A DNA stretch of 64,000 bases, from positions 16,237,309 through 16,301,308 of the forward strand of contig CM055107.1 of NCBI GenBank assembly GCA_029204225.1. The letters run 5' to 3'. The translations under genes and the position numbers were made by a program. The DNA comes from Diphasiastrum complanatum. Taxonomy: Eukaryota; Streptophyta; Lycopodiopsida; Lycopodiales; Lycopodiaceae. This document shows positions 22,637 to 33,358 of this stretch, piece by piece (position 1 is the stretch's first letter; each line of letters opens with the position of its first letter). A model generated the notes under the pieces. That model had not been told where the DNA came from. It saw nothing but the letters and a program-made list of their open reading frames with translations, and ran no database searches.

Positions 22637-22650
22637 CTCCCTCTTCAGCT
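22637..22650 (-). other. Copia-1 polypurine tract
   Basis: The minus strand reads GCTGAAGAGGGAG immediately before the LTR start, the normal site for plus-strand DNA priming. Confidence 0.7.
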
Positions 22651-22699
22651 AGTTTAAGCATAGATTTTGATAACACACCAAGTGATTTCCTATGCTTCA

Positions 22700-23248
22700 T
22701 GAACAAGTCCTTTCCAAATGCTTTGGTGAAGATATCAACTACACATTCCCTTGAGGACACATGTTGAAGCTCCACCTCCTTTGCAATGACTTGCTCCTCA
22801 CAAAATGATATTGCACCTCAATATGCTTGCTCCTAGAATGAAAGATAGGATTGGTTGCCAATCTTTGGGCTGATTGATTGTCACAAAAGATGATTGGGGT
22901 CTCTGAAAATCCAGCAAGTGAAGATCCTTGATCATCCTCTTGACCCATATCATCTCCTTTGTGCAATGTGTAAGAGCTTTCTACTCGGCCTCACTAGATG
23001 ACAATGAGATAGTGGTATAGCTCCATCACCTATGAAAATACAATGAGCACTAATGGATTTCCTATCCATAACATCCCCAACATAGTCCGAATCTGAAAAT
23101 CCAAAAAGATTAGACGATGATCCCTAATCCAATATGCCAAAATCTCGAGTTGCAATGATGTACCTCAAAACTCGCTTCCTAGCTTCCAATGCTCCTCACT
23201 AGGATCTTGCATGAATTGAATCAATCTTCCAACACAATAGCTTAGATC
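22700..23248 (-). pseudogene. Copia-1 RNase H, fragmentary
   Basis: The minus strand gives [20 protein letters not shown] and [12 protein letters not shown], the C-terminal part of copia RNase H. The first half (about 22980-23240) is readable only in pieces. It follows the RT on the same strand and precedes the 3' LTR. Confidence 0.8.
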
Positions 23249-24094
23249 TTATCTAGTAATGGTTAGATAGATGAGTGAACCAACTAGCTTCCTATAGAGA
23301 GTAATGTCCTCACTACCTCTTATAGTTAGCTTTACATGAGACTCCATTGGTGTATCACTAGCTTTTGCATATACCGTGTGAAATCTTTCTAGAATAGAAC
23401 TAGCATACTTCTCTTGACAAATGAAAGTAGATTGAGAAGATCTAATGACTTCTATTCCCAAAATGTAATGCAAGTTACCAAGATCATGCACCTCAAACTC
23501 CTTCTTAAGAGCACTCTTGATATCCTCCACATATTGATTGACTCCAACACTCAAGATAATATCATCCACATAGACTAGCAAGATGGTAACATCATTTCCA
23601 GCAAAACTATAATAAAGTGAATGATCATACTCACTCATAACAAAGCCTTGAGAGAGTAAAAATGTGTTAAGCTTAGCATACCAACTCCTTGGTGCTTGCT
23701 TAAGGCCATACAAACTCTTTTGTAGTAGACACACATGATTTGGCTTTGTTGATGAAATGTAGCTCTCGGGTAGCTCCATGTACACTTCCTCCTCAAGATC
23801 ACCATTCACGAATGCATTTGAAATGTCCATTTGCCATAGATCCCATTCATAAAGTGTAGCAAGTGAGATGATGACTCGAATGCTTACCATCTTTGCCACG
23901 GGTACAAAGGTCTCATCATAGTAAATCCCTTGTTGTTGAGCATATCCTTTTGGCCTTGTACTTGGTGATAGATTGCATGCAATTCTATGTGATCTATATT
24001 TGTTATTTTTGGATCCACACGTGTGAAATACAGTAGCTTGCTGGTTTTGTATGAATAGCAATAGTACTTTATCATTTGATTCATGTTTGATCAA
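23249..24094 (-). pseudogene. Copia-1 reverse transcriptase (main part)
   Basis: The minus frame holds copia RT motifs: YDETFVPVAKMVSIRVIISL, WQMDISNAFVNGDLEEEVYM, QKSLYGLKQAPRSWYAKL, the catalytic LVYVDDI, and KEFEVHDLGNLHYILGIEV, then DTPMESHVKL. The N-terminal part of the RT is absent here but present in opposite orientation at 27170-27360, the basis for proposing an inversion. The first residues up to about 24010 do not look like RT. Confidence 0.88.
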
Positions 24095-24230
24095 GTTCTA
24101 TTAGAGTTTGCATCTCATTTTGCGTGTAGATCCTGATTTTTCTACATTGGTGAGATTGGTAGAGTATATTCTTTTTGTAACCCAGGATCTTTTTATGGAT
24201 TGGATCATCAATAATCTAAAATCCTTCGCA

Positions 24231-24242
24231 TGGTATCAGAGC
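24231..24242 (+). other. Copia-1 primer-binding site
   Basis: TGGTATCAGAGC on the + strand follows a CTTCGCA end, marking the border between an LTR end (about 24100-24230) and an internal leader. The preceding sequence does not match the end of repeat A. Confidence 0.85.
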
Positions 24243-24822
24243 TTGTGTTTCAAGTTATGAAAGAGAAAATCAATGATTTGGTGAAGATATAAAGGCTAGA
24301 GCATGCTAGAGAGGATTCTACACCAAAATCAAATTTTTTGCTTTTGTAAATTCGATCTTTTGTAGACCAAAACCCTCTATAGGTTCAAAAATTTGATCAA
24401 TTTCAATTTTTGATTTCACATACTTAATTTGGCCGATTTTTGGATCATTGGATTAGCCTAAGTGGTGGCTAATAGATTGCATATCAAATTTTCAGCATTT
24501 GCATGTAGATTTGGAATAGTCAATTTTTCATGATCTTGTAAAAACTCTAATTTTGATTGGATATCTAGATAGTGAGGTTGTTGTACTTCATTTGAGTGTG
24601 TTTCAATCTTAGGAAGTGACAAAAGGTATTATATTGAGGATAGATCATAGGTTGATCAAGATTCCATGATTCTATGTGTTGATTTGCTTCGTATAAGTGC
24701 TAGAAGAGAATTTTTGAGATAGTTCCATATCTTTGTGATTTCTTTTGAAAACATTTGTTGTTGTTCAAAGGAGTGCTTTGTGCATTGAAATAGGCTGAAA
24801 AAGAATATCAGGTCATTGCTAT

Positions 24823-25560
24823 ATGGCAACCTCAATTGGAGTCAAGTTGGAAGCCAATGATAGGCTTACCTCGAGTAACTACTCATTGTGGAAAGTGAGG
24901 ATGGAATCACTTCTTGAGATGAATGATGTTTTGGATATTGTTGTAGGTTTGGAGGAGAGACCAACAACACAACAAGCTCAAATGAGGTATGATAAGAGGG
25001 CCAAAAGGGCTCTACACATTATCAAGATGAATGTTACCAATGAGCTTGTCAAGGAAGTTGGTAAGTGTACTTCATCAAGAGGATGCTTGGGATTCATTGA
25101 AGAAGCTTTGTGAATCCAAGTCTACTTCTAGAGTGCTGACTCTAAGCAGCCAAATCTTCTCTTGTTTGCAAAAGAATGAAGAAAGTCCAAGTACTTTTGT
25201 TTTGAGGATGAAAGCATTGAATGATGAGTTGGCTTGCATTGATGAAAGCATTAAGGAAGGAGAGCCTATTCAAGTGATTCTTAATGGGTTGTTGGACATT
25301 GTTCAAATTACTACTATTCAAAAGACTTTGCCAAGTTTGATGGATTTTTAAGAGATCTTGATCAATGAGGAATATAGGCTTCAAGCAAGAGATGGATCTA
25401 CATCAACACTTCAAGAGGAGGCTATGTTCACACAGGGCAAATTCAAGGGGCAAAACCAAAAGGCTATGTTCACAAAGGGCAAATTCAAGGGCAAAACCAA
25501 AAGTAAGAGGTCTAAAGGGCAAGATCAAGTGGATGCATCTTGAAGTGGCAAAAAGAAGGA
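24823..25560 (+). pseudogene. Copia-1 gag
   Basis: The ATG at 24823 starts a copia-type Gag: LTSSNYSLWKVRMESLLEM and IVVGLEERPT are the usual N-terminal motifs. A frameshift near 25060 leads to SLKKLCESKSTSRVLTL and VLRMKALNDELACI (UBN2-like). A tandem KGKFKGQNQKAMFTKGKF repeat follows. The zinc knuckle (YYCGIKRHFA, about 25580) has lost its first Cys. About 590 bp of leader lies between the primer site and the ATG. Confidence 0.85.
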
Positions 25561-26345
25561 TAGATCAAAGCTTGAGTTCTACTATTGTGGCATCAAAAGA
25601 CACTTTGCAAGAGTGCTACAAGAAGAAGAGAGATCAAGGAGACAAGCAAGGTAATCTTACTGTTGATGAGGATGGTTTGTATGTTCAAGATGCAAATGAT
25701 GATGCTCTTGTGATGTCTTCATGTATGCTTGCTAATGATGGAGATCTAGATCCTTGGTGGATTGATACTGGAGAAAGTTCACACATGATTTTTCACAAAG
25801 AGTACTTCACTTCTTTGTTGGCATATGGAGATAACAAGAGGGTGATCTACATGGCCAATGATGGTGAGTGTGCAATCAAATGGATTGGCACAATTCCTAT
25901 TTATCTCTCTACAAATAGGAATGTTCCTTTGGAGGATGTCTTGTTTATTCCATCTATTATCAAGAATTTGCTTAGTGTGAGTCAAATGCTAAGTAAAGGC
26001 CTCAAGGTTGAGTTTGATGGAGATGATTGTACAATAAAAAAGAAGGGTGTCTTGATTGGGAAAGGTAAAAGGCAAGGGAAGTTGTTCAAACTAGATGCTT
26101 GTGTTATTGCTAACCAAGCTGGATGTGTTGCAAGAGAAAAAATACCTATTCAATAGGTTTGGCATAAAAGGATGGGACACCTCAACTTCAAGTCATTGGA
26201 GGTAATGGCTAGAAAGAGGGTTGTCATAGGTCTTCCAAGTTCCTTAAGTGGCATCGAACATGTTTGTGAGTCTTGTGCTTTGTCTAAGTCACATAGACTA
26301 CATCTACATCGAGATCTACAAAGCCTTTGCAACTTGTACAATTAG
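25561..26345 (+). pseudogene. Copia-1 protease and pre-integrase domain
   Basis: Frame 3 carries the protease signature WWIDTGESSHM (catalytic Asp in DTG) and LLSVSQMLSKGLKVEF, and closes with a TAG near 26153. The pre-integrase motif VWHKRMGHLNFKSLEVMARK and CESCALSKSHR follow directly in the same frame. After about 26345 a deletion leads into the integrase core. Confidence 0.85.
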
Positions 26346-27170
26346 ATATTCATGGATTAGTGGAGCTAAGATGTATGTAGCATTCATTGATGATTTTAGA
26401 AGATCTATCTACTAAAGAGCAAGGATGAAGTGTATAATGTCTTTATGAAGTTCAAGAATGCAAGGGAGAACCAATTTTTCACAAGGATCAAGTGCTTAAG
26501 GAGTGACAATGGTGGTGAGTACATATCTACCAAGTTCAATGCCTTTTGTGATGAGCATGGGATCAAGAGGGAGTATACAACATCAAGGACCCCACAAAAA
26601 AATGGAGTGGCTGAAAGGAAGATCAGGACTTTATGTGAAAGTGCTAAAGCCATGAGGTTAAGTGATAATCTTGACAAACCACTTTGGGATCAAGCTTTGT
26701 TGTGTGCCAATTTCTTGTGCAATAGGTGGCCGAGTGCTACTTTGGATGGAATGACACCTTTTGAGATGCTATTCAAGAGGAGGCCGAGTGTCAACTTTCT
26801 AAGAACCTTTGGATGCACATGCTATGTCAACATTACTCTCGATGATAGGACCAAGGAGGATCCATCTTCAAGGAGAGGTATTTTTGTTGGATATAGTGAG
26901 GTGAGTAAAGCCTACAAGGTTTACATTCCTTCTACTAACAAAGTGATTGTTTGTAGAGATGTCATATTCGATGAGGGGAACATTCCAAAAGTGTCTTCAA
27001 GCATGATTGATAAAGGTGTGGATGGATCTAACATTCTTGATGTTGATGTAAAGGATCCTACTTTGGATGGTGATGATGATGGACCTTCATCAAGCAAAAG
27101 CAAAGGAGAACATCAAGGGAAAGACAAGTACCTTCAAGGCTCACATATGATGAAAAGGGTAAGCAAGTAG
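26346..27170 (+). pseudogene. Copia-1 integrase
   Basis: The frame from 26430 gives FKNARENQFFTRIKCLRSDN, GGEYISTKFNAFCDEHGI and NGVAERKIRTLCE, the second half of the DDE core (second Asp in RSDNGGEY, Glu in AERK). Then come PFEMLFKRRPSVNFLRTFGC and RRGIFVGYSEVSKAYKV. The stretch with the first Asp is shortened. The same family recurs at 34165-34400 (+) and 40135-41195 (-). Confidence 0.88.
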
Positions 27171-27361
27171 TTTCTGGAAATTATGTAGCTTTCCTAACCT
27201 CTTTTGAGGAACCTACAAGTGTAGATGAAGCAAGGAAAGAAGAGGAGTGGGTCCAAGCAATGGATCTTGAGTATCAAGCTCTTATGAAAAATGGAACATG
27301 GAGATTGGTGGAGTTCCCTAAGGACAAGAAAGCTATTGGATGCAAATGGATCTTAGTATAT
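27171..27361 (+). pseudogene. Copia-1 reverse transcriptase, N-terminal piece
   Basis: After the integrase stop the strand encodes EEWVQAMDLEYQALMKNGTW and FPKDKKAIGCKWIL, the opening of a copia RT. It breaks off at 27361, where the LTR-like repeat A2 starts. The rest of this RT is found in opposite orientation at 23249-24010. Confidence 0.85.
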
Positions 27362-27734
27362 TGCACCAATGGATAGTAGAACCCAAGAGAACCATGTATA
27401 AGCATGAAATGAGATAGAGAAGAGAGAAGATGTGTCTCTTCACGAGTTTTCTCCTTTCATAATAGGTCCAAACCCTATTTGGCCACTTGGTTTTCCCTCC
27501 GAAATGCTAACCCTACTATTATTGGGTCTAGATTCAAAGTACCCGACATTCAAATTTGAATCTACTCAAACGCGCCTTCTAACTTTCCCACACTTTCAAA
27601 AAGTATTTATTCGAATGAAATTTAGACTACTGAACTTTGAAAAGTCAATCTCCAAGTCTAAAAACAAAGTTGGCTTCAATTTGCCAAATATGAAAATATA
27701 GCAAATATGATCAAACTTAGTGGAATCTTTCACA
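27362..27734 (-). repeat. Copia-1 LTR-like repeat A2
   Basis: It is nearly collinear with A1 (22264-22636), in the same orientation. The outer boundary is exact: TGTGAAAG on the minus strand begins at 27734, inside a family G fragment. The TATA box is changed here (CATAAT on +). Confidence 0.8.
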
Positions 27735-27853
27735 TGAACTGACTCCAACAAAGCCAAATCTTTCACAAATAAGATGTAGTCCCGAGAATAAGCTTGGAGT
27801 GCTCTATTGAAATCAACTACTACAGTCCAGTTGTATGGCTGCTGTGTTGCCAT
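27735..27853 (-). pseudogene. Family G fragment
   Basis: The minus strand encodes VVVDFNRALQAYSRDYILFV and KDLALLESV, matching MDFHRALQAYQREYVHSPD and FAKDLTLLASV of the ORF at 51762-52172. It is cut by repeat A2 at 27734. It is a third copy of the unknown family G. Confidence 0.65.
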
Positions 27854-28159
27854 GAAATTGCTAAATATTGAATATTAACTTAAATATGGCATGATATACT
27901 TGAAAATGAAGACTTTAGCTGGATAAATATAAATCATGAAGAGGCCTAAGCCATTTTTTGAGAATATATCGCCTAAGTACTTGCCTTGTATTTAAGGACA
28001 AGACCTTTAAAAGGGAAGACATTGTCTTAGATAGCCTTTATTAGGTCATCCACGCGAAATGACTCTATATGAATTGACATGTAAACTAGAGTAATTTTAA
28101 CTCTTAGTTAAGTATACCTCTTATGGTATGATTGAATATATATTCAACCGAATTGTTAA

Positions 28160-28938
28160 CTAGACCTTTTCACGGGAGCGTCGCACCTCTAGTTCTAGAG
28201 GTGTGTTTGTTCACCCCGTAAAACATATATTGATCTCACGCTTCAGTCTCGACCATCGAGAGAGAAGAGTTTATGTATCTGTAAGAGCTTGAAAAAGTGA
28301 ATAGAGTGCTGAGAGTTATTCTCCCTTATCTCTGTTCTCCGCACTGTTGAGTGTGAGTGATCCTGAGTCTACTACCAATCTCTAACGCATTACATGAACT
28401 ACTCTATGACCAGACAAACTCTCTAGCGCATTATAGTTGTTTGTTGTGTATCCGTAAAACATGCTCTAAAGAACTGTCTTAAAATTATCTTATTCGTCTG
28501 TTGCGAATACTTTCTTTTCGGCACTCGAATAACGTCTACATTTGGTACAGTCTAGCACGATCATTGAATAAAACTATATGTATACATTTGAGATGAGAGT
28601 CCCTTTCTGAAGAATTGAGTCTTTGATCTGTGTTCCTAATTGTAACTGACATAAGTTTCTAACGTGCTCTAAAACTATTCGTGCTCTTTCACCATAATCT
28701 TGGACTTAGGTTTGCTGAGGACTTCTGTCTAGAAATGAACAGTTCGCAAACGCGATTAATCAATTGTCTGCACAACTATGAATACATCAAACATTTCTCG
28801 ATTCTCTGTTGACACCTTAATAAGCTGGAGTGTAGTATTGTTGTGCTACTCTGATAACATCTCACCTGTAGAACACGTTTCATTTGATTTGATAGAGGCA
28901 AGACTACTGTTCTGGAATTATTAACACTACACAACCCA
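28160..28938 (+). repeat. LTR-like repeat B, copy 1
   Basis: Diverged but collinear with the minus strand of 55130-55990. Shared words include CCGCACT..TCGAG/TTGAGTGTGAGTGA, TAAAGAACTGTCTT, TTTGGTACAGT and GAGGACTTCTGTCTAGAA. It ends CAACCCAACA. No coding sequence; it probably is an LTR of an unidentified element. Confidence 0.5.
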
Positions 28939-29742
28939 ACACTGTCAGAAATGGTGAACTCCTGCGTCTTTGTCGCGGCACGAAGAAGACACGAAGGTCG
29001 AACGAGAACAATTTGTGATCGTCAATGTGTCTTTGACTCGAAGCACAAACGATTCGCGAATCAATCGCAAATCGTAAACACACCTCTAGGACGCAAATCG
29101 TAAACACACCTCTAGGACCGCAAAGCGCAAAATGGACGCTGAACGAAGACTACGAAGAGAAAAACAACAAACGAAGAGAAATCCTTTGCACTGCCAGTTG
29201 GACGCTCAACGGGCTTTACGCCCAGCTCAAACGAATAGCAACAACAGAGACTAACTAACTAGTTGATTAGTGTTAACTAGTCTTGTGATTCTACGTTTAG
29301 CTATCTTGTAAACTCCACATAGTGGAAGTATAAACAATCCTCTCTGGATCATAACTATGAAGAGAGATAGTAAATACAAAGATTTGTAAGAAATAGAGAG
29401 AGACATGGAGAATAGTGTAAGAAAGCAAAAATACCATAGTTGTGCATGAAAGTCTGCCAACATGCAGAACACAGCGAAAGAGCAAAGAGTCAATCCGCCA
29501 ACGAGCGAGACACTGACGATCTCGCTCTAAAACCAAACTGACAATATAGACGTTCTATTTCATGTATCTCTTGGCCTTGTGCTGTGTCTCTTGATTGCTA
29601 GAATAAAATATGTTCTGTGATGCGTAGTCGAGTGTCTGGAATCCCGTAAGAGCTTTCGCATGAAAAGAAAACTCAAAGACAGAAAACTGTTCGCGAATCA
29701 GAAGAGAGAGGACGAACACCAAACGAAAAAGCTTTTGCGACA
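28939..29742 (+). repeat. Copia-2 5' LTR (approximate)
   Basis: The end is set by the primer site at 29743 and reads GCTTTTGCGACA. A TGTCAGAAATGG just after repeat B could be the start, since TGTC...GACA ends would match. No second copy was found in the window, so the left limit is a guess. Confidence 0.45.
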
Positions 29743-29754
29743 TGGTATCAAAGC
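29743..29754 (+). other. Copia-2 primer-binding site
   Basis: TGGTATCAAAGC, one base from the usual TGGTATCAGAGC, directly follows the LTR end and precedes gag by 53 bp. Confidence 0.8.
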
Positions 29755-29807
29755 TTACAGGTTATCACTACTGATATTTCAGTAGTGATTCTTCCAGACA
29801 ACACAAT

Positions 29808-30690
29808 ATGGCTACGACAATCCAGACCAGAGTAGCAATCAGTCTTGATGGTGCAAATTACAGAATCTGAAAATTCAAAATTAGAACACTCCTGAAAGGC
29901 AAAGGCATCTGGTCGGTGACCGAGCTCGCTGAGGTGCAGCCTCCAGAGGGAGACCCAAGGAGAGCTGAATGGATCAGAAAGGATGAGCGCGCAATGGCGA
30001 TCATCGTTTCGTCCATAAATGAAGATCTACTCATGCAGATTGAAGACTGTGAAAGCAACCATGCAGCGTGGGAAAGATTAAAGCATAAGTATGAAGTGAG
30101 GACTGCAACTTCAGTCATGCACCTTCACAATCAGCTGCAATGCATACGGTGGGATGCCAACCAGTTAGATCAGCACGTTGAGAAAATCAGAACGATCTTC
30201 GCTCAACTCGTTGCATCAAGACAGGAGCACCAAGTCCCAGCACCACAACACCTGATGTACTTCGTGAAATCTCTACCGACGTCCTATCAGCCACTGAGAA
30301 TGCTCATACTGAGTCTACCAGATATGACATTCGACAAAGCAGTCAGTCTTGTCGCTGATGAGAGATTGATGAGAGATGAAGGAGAGGGAAGCAGTGATCA
30401 AGAGAAGGCTCTCTTCACGAAACGAAAGAAGAAGAACAAAAACAAGCCAAGATTCGAGAAGACGAAGTCCTCAAATCAACAATCTTCTTCCTGCAATCAC
30501 TGCCACAAACTAGGCCATACGGCCAACAAATGCTGGTTCAATCCAGCAATACCTTGCATGCACTGCAAGAAGAAGGGGTATTTTGCATACAACTGCAGAT
30601 TCAATTCAAAAAGGAAAAACAAAGCTGAAAAGGCAAACGTCGCAGAGTCATCAAAGGATGTTGAAAGAGGTGACGAAGCTTTCACAATAC
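29808..30690 (+). pseudogene. Copia-2 gag with two zinc knuckles
   Basis: The ATG at 29808 starts a Gag with an in-frame TGA at 29868-29870, in the place of the Trp usual after NYRI. The rest is open: KGKGIWSVTELAEVQPPEGD, IVSSINEDLLMQIEDCESNH (UBN2-like), LPTSYQPLRMLILSLPDM. Two CCHC knuckles follow: CNHCHKLGHTANKC is complete, while CMHCKKKGYFAYNC has Tyr in the His position. Lys-rich linkers flank them. The frame continues into protease. Confidence 0.9.
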
Positions 30691-31321
30691 TCGACGAAGC
30701 TTCAACAAGCTACTCTGAACACGACTACGATGTAGTCATTGATTCAGAAGCAACATCTCACATAACGTGCAACAAGAAGATCTTGATCAACTTTTGCAAA
30801 CTCGAAAATGAAAGAGCAGTGATTCTAGACAATGGAAGCAGACACGATGTCAAAGGCATTGGCTCTCTACAGCTACGAACACTGTTAGGCCAAGCAGAGC
30901 TGCCAGGAGCACTCTATGTGCCCTCACTCAGAAAGGATCTGCTATCTGTCTCCAATATGGCAGATCTAGACATTCGAGTTTTGTTCGACGGCAACACTTG
31001 CCATATGATCGAGAAGATGACAAACAAGTTGCTGACGGTCGGATGCACAGAAGGAAATCTCTACCAGGCCAAAATAATCAGCAACTTTGAAAGCATATTA
31101 AATTCTTCAAAAAACGAAGATCAGCTCTGGCATAGAAGAATGTATCATCTGAACATGCGGAGCCTGTATGAAATGAGCAGAAAGGACATTATCACAGGTC
31201 TCAAGATTCAAGGCCAGAGGCTGAGTTCTACGAAGCTTGTCAGAAAGACAAGCAACATCGGAATCCATTCACACACGAGGGAAGAAGAGCCAAAGATATT
31301 CTTGAGCTCGCCCACTCTGAT
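30691..31321 (+). pseudogene. Copia-2 protease and pre-integrase domain
   Basis: The protease signature reads VVIDSEATSHIT, so the Gly of DSG is Glu, which should impair catalysis. It is followed by GALYVPSLRKDLLSVSNMA and the pre-integrase LWHRRMYHLNMRSLYEMSR. Near 31230 the frame shifts, and the integrase frame opens at 31322. Confidence 0.88.
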
Positions 31322-32079
31322 GTGTGTGGACCGATGAAAACAGATTCGCTCTCAGGTTTGAGATATTTTCTAACGTTCGTAGATGATTATAGCCGAATGA
31401 CCACAATCTACTACTTGAAGAAGAAATCCAAAGTATTTGATTCTTTCAAGAAGTTTGTGGCATTCGCAGAGCGACACACCTCAAAAAAGATACATATCCT
31501 TAGATCTGACAATGGAGGTGAATACAAAAGCACAGAATTCTCAAGATTTTGCGAAGAACAGGGGATCGAACACCAGTTCACTCCTGCATACAACGGTGTG
31601 GCAGAAAGAAAAAATAGAACGCTAGTCGAAGGAGCCAGATGCATGATGGCACATGCTCAATTGCCAGGTCAATTCTGGGCCGAGGCAATAGCTGCAGCTG
31701 TACACCTACAGAACAGATCTACAACGACAACGTTGGAGAATAAAACACCATATGAAATGTGGACAGGCCGAAAGCCTGATCTATCATACGTATGAGGGTT
31801 TGGATGTGCAGCATACAAGCACATTCCAAAGAAAAAGAGAAGCAAGCTCGATAACAAATCCGAACAAACAATCATGGTCAGCTACTCGAACGGAACACAT
31901 GTGTACAGACTCTATGATCCAACCACGAAGAAGGTTGTTTCAAGCAGAGATGTGAAGTTCGATGGGTCCACATTCCTTGGACTGAAAGACGAAAGAGGCC
32001 ATGAGATCTTCACACTATTGCCTATTCAAGAGGGAGATCGAGGACATACATCAATCAGAATGCAGAGCCTTAGATTCCA
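31322..32079 (+). pseudogene. Copia-2 integrase
   Basis: The frame holds LRYFLTFVDDYSRMTTIYYL (first Asp), ILRSDNGGEYKSTEF (second Asp) and NGVAERKNRTLVEGARCMM (Glu), then NRSTTTTLENKTPYEMWTG. A TGA at about 31794 and a frame change lead to GTHVYRLYDPTTKKVVSSRD. All three catalytic residues are present. Confidence 0.9.
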
Positions 32080-32574
32080 GTGCAGCAAAAAGCAGAGGAT
32101 CGACTCCACGAACAAAAAATTTTTGAACAGCGACGAAAAGAACCTCGAAGGTCAACAAGACAAAGAAGAGCTCCAAACCGTTATTTTGACAATCTTCAAT
32201 GGAGCGAAGACACGCAGTTCGAGTACTACAGCTTCACAGAAGAGCCAACAACATACCAAGAACCTATTGAAAGTTTAGAGGGAGAATTCTGGAAGAAGAC
32301 AATGTTAGAGGAGATCAAGTCGATAAGGCAAAACAAGGCATGGACATTAGAGCCACTGCCAAAAAACAAAAAAATACTCGATTGCAACTGGGTGTACAAG
32401 AAAAAGCTAAAATCAGATGGCACTATTGGCCACTGCAAGGCAAGGCTTGTTGCAAAGGGCTACACGCAGAGATATGGTGTCGACTATTTCGACACATATT
32501 CGTCCATGGTGAAGATGACAAGCATAAGGCTACTCCTTGCATACACCACACAGTATAATCTGGAAATTTACCAG
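32080..32574 (+). pseudogene. Copia-2 reverse transcriptase, first half
   Basis: Frame 1 encodes [60 protein letters not shown] and [20 protein letters not shown], the N-terminal half of a copia RT. It is interrupted exactly after the 5-bp target site ACCAG (32570-32574). The second half resumes in the same frame at 52990. Confidence 0.95.
32570..32574. other. Target duplication ACCAG, left
   Basis: ACCAG precedes the TG of the left 762-bp LTR and is repeated at 52985-52989 after the CA of the right LTR. Five bp is the usual duplication length for LTR retrotransposons. Confidence 0.95.
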
Positions 32575-33336
32575 TGTTGGAGGGTTTGCAGATCCCAAGG
32601 CAACCCTAACCCTAATCAATAAGTGAGAGGGATTTGGCACCTTGCATGTGTAAGTCCAACCCGATGACCACATAGTTATTTGATTGATTAGTTAAAAGTT
32701 AATAAAAAGACTTTAGGCCTTTTTGCGGGACTTTTAATGTCACAGGGCCTAAATGTCAAGTTAGTGAATAAAAGTTGGGTTTCCCTCCAGTTTTGATAGT
32801 TCCCACACTTTTTTAAATTTGAATAAAAAGAGAGACAAGACTGGACCAATGGGATTCAGAGGCCAGGTTCCTCCTCTCTACTATAAAAAGAGACCAACTC
32901 GAGTTGCTCCTCATGTTCATTTTCTCATTTCAATAAAGCAGACTGGTTCTCTTTAGAAATGGATTGATGAATGTCCTTGCTCTTCCTTTCTTTTCCTCCA
33001 TTTCTCATGCTTTCTTTGGTATTTGCTAATTGTTGGATTTGATCATTATTGGGATTGCTATTTCTTATGCTTTTTGTGAGAGAGAAACAGAGAGAGAGAA
33101 GAGTAAGTTTCTATCATTGTTGTGAATTTAGGGTTAATGGAAGTAGGGTTAATGGATGTAGTGCTAATGCTTGGTGTTAATGGATGTTAGTGTTAGATCT
33201 TCCATTCATGTTGAAATCTGAACTATACTATCGCTCTCATGGGAACGAACCTCCGCGTGACAACTAACTCCTTCCCTTTGATGCTAGATTGACTAAATCT
33301 TGGATTCAAGTTAGGCAAGGAAAGAAACCCACTACA
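32575..33336 (+). repeat. 5' LTR of the 20.4-kb element
   Basis: It starts TGTTGGAGGGTTTGCAG and ends AACCCACTACA, 762 bp. A TATA box (TATAAAAA) lies at 32882-32889, and AATAAAG at about 32932 could serve as a polyadenylation signal. It is aligned without gaps to the 3' LTR. Confidence 0.95.
32882..32889 (+). promoter_or_regulatory. TATA box of the 5' LTR
   Basis: TATAAAAA in a CTCTACTATAAAAAGAG context, shared with 52530-52537 in the 3' LTR. It is the likely core promoter of the element. Confidence 0.65.
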
Positions 33337-33340
33337 ATTT

Positions 33341-33358
33341 TGGCACCGTTGTTGGAGA
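33341..33358 (+). other. Primer-binding site, Asp-tRNA-like
   Basis: TGGCACCGTTGTTGGAGA starts 4 bp after the LTR. It fits the plant Asp-tRNA primer site TGGCGCCGTTGCCGGGGA with four mismatches, all C-to-T or G-to-A. This primer is known from Athila/Tat-type gypsy elements. Confidence 0.75.
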
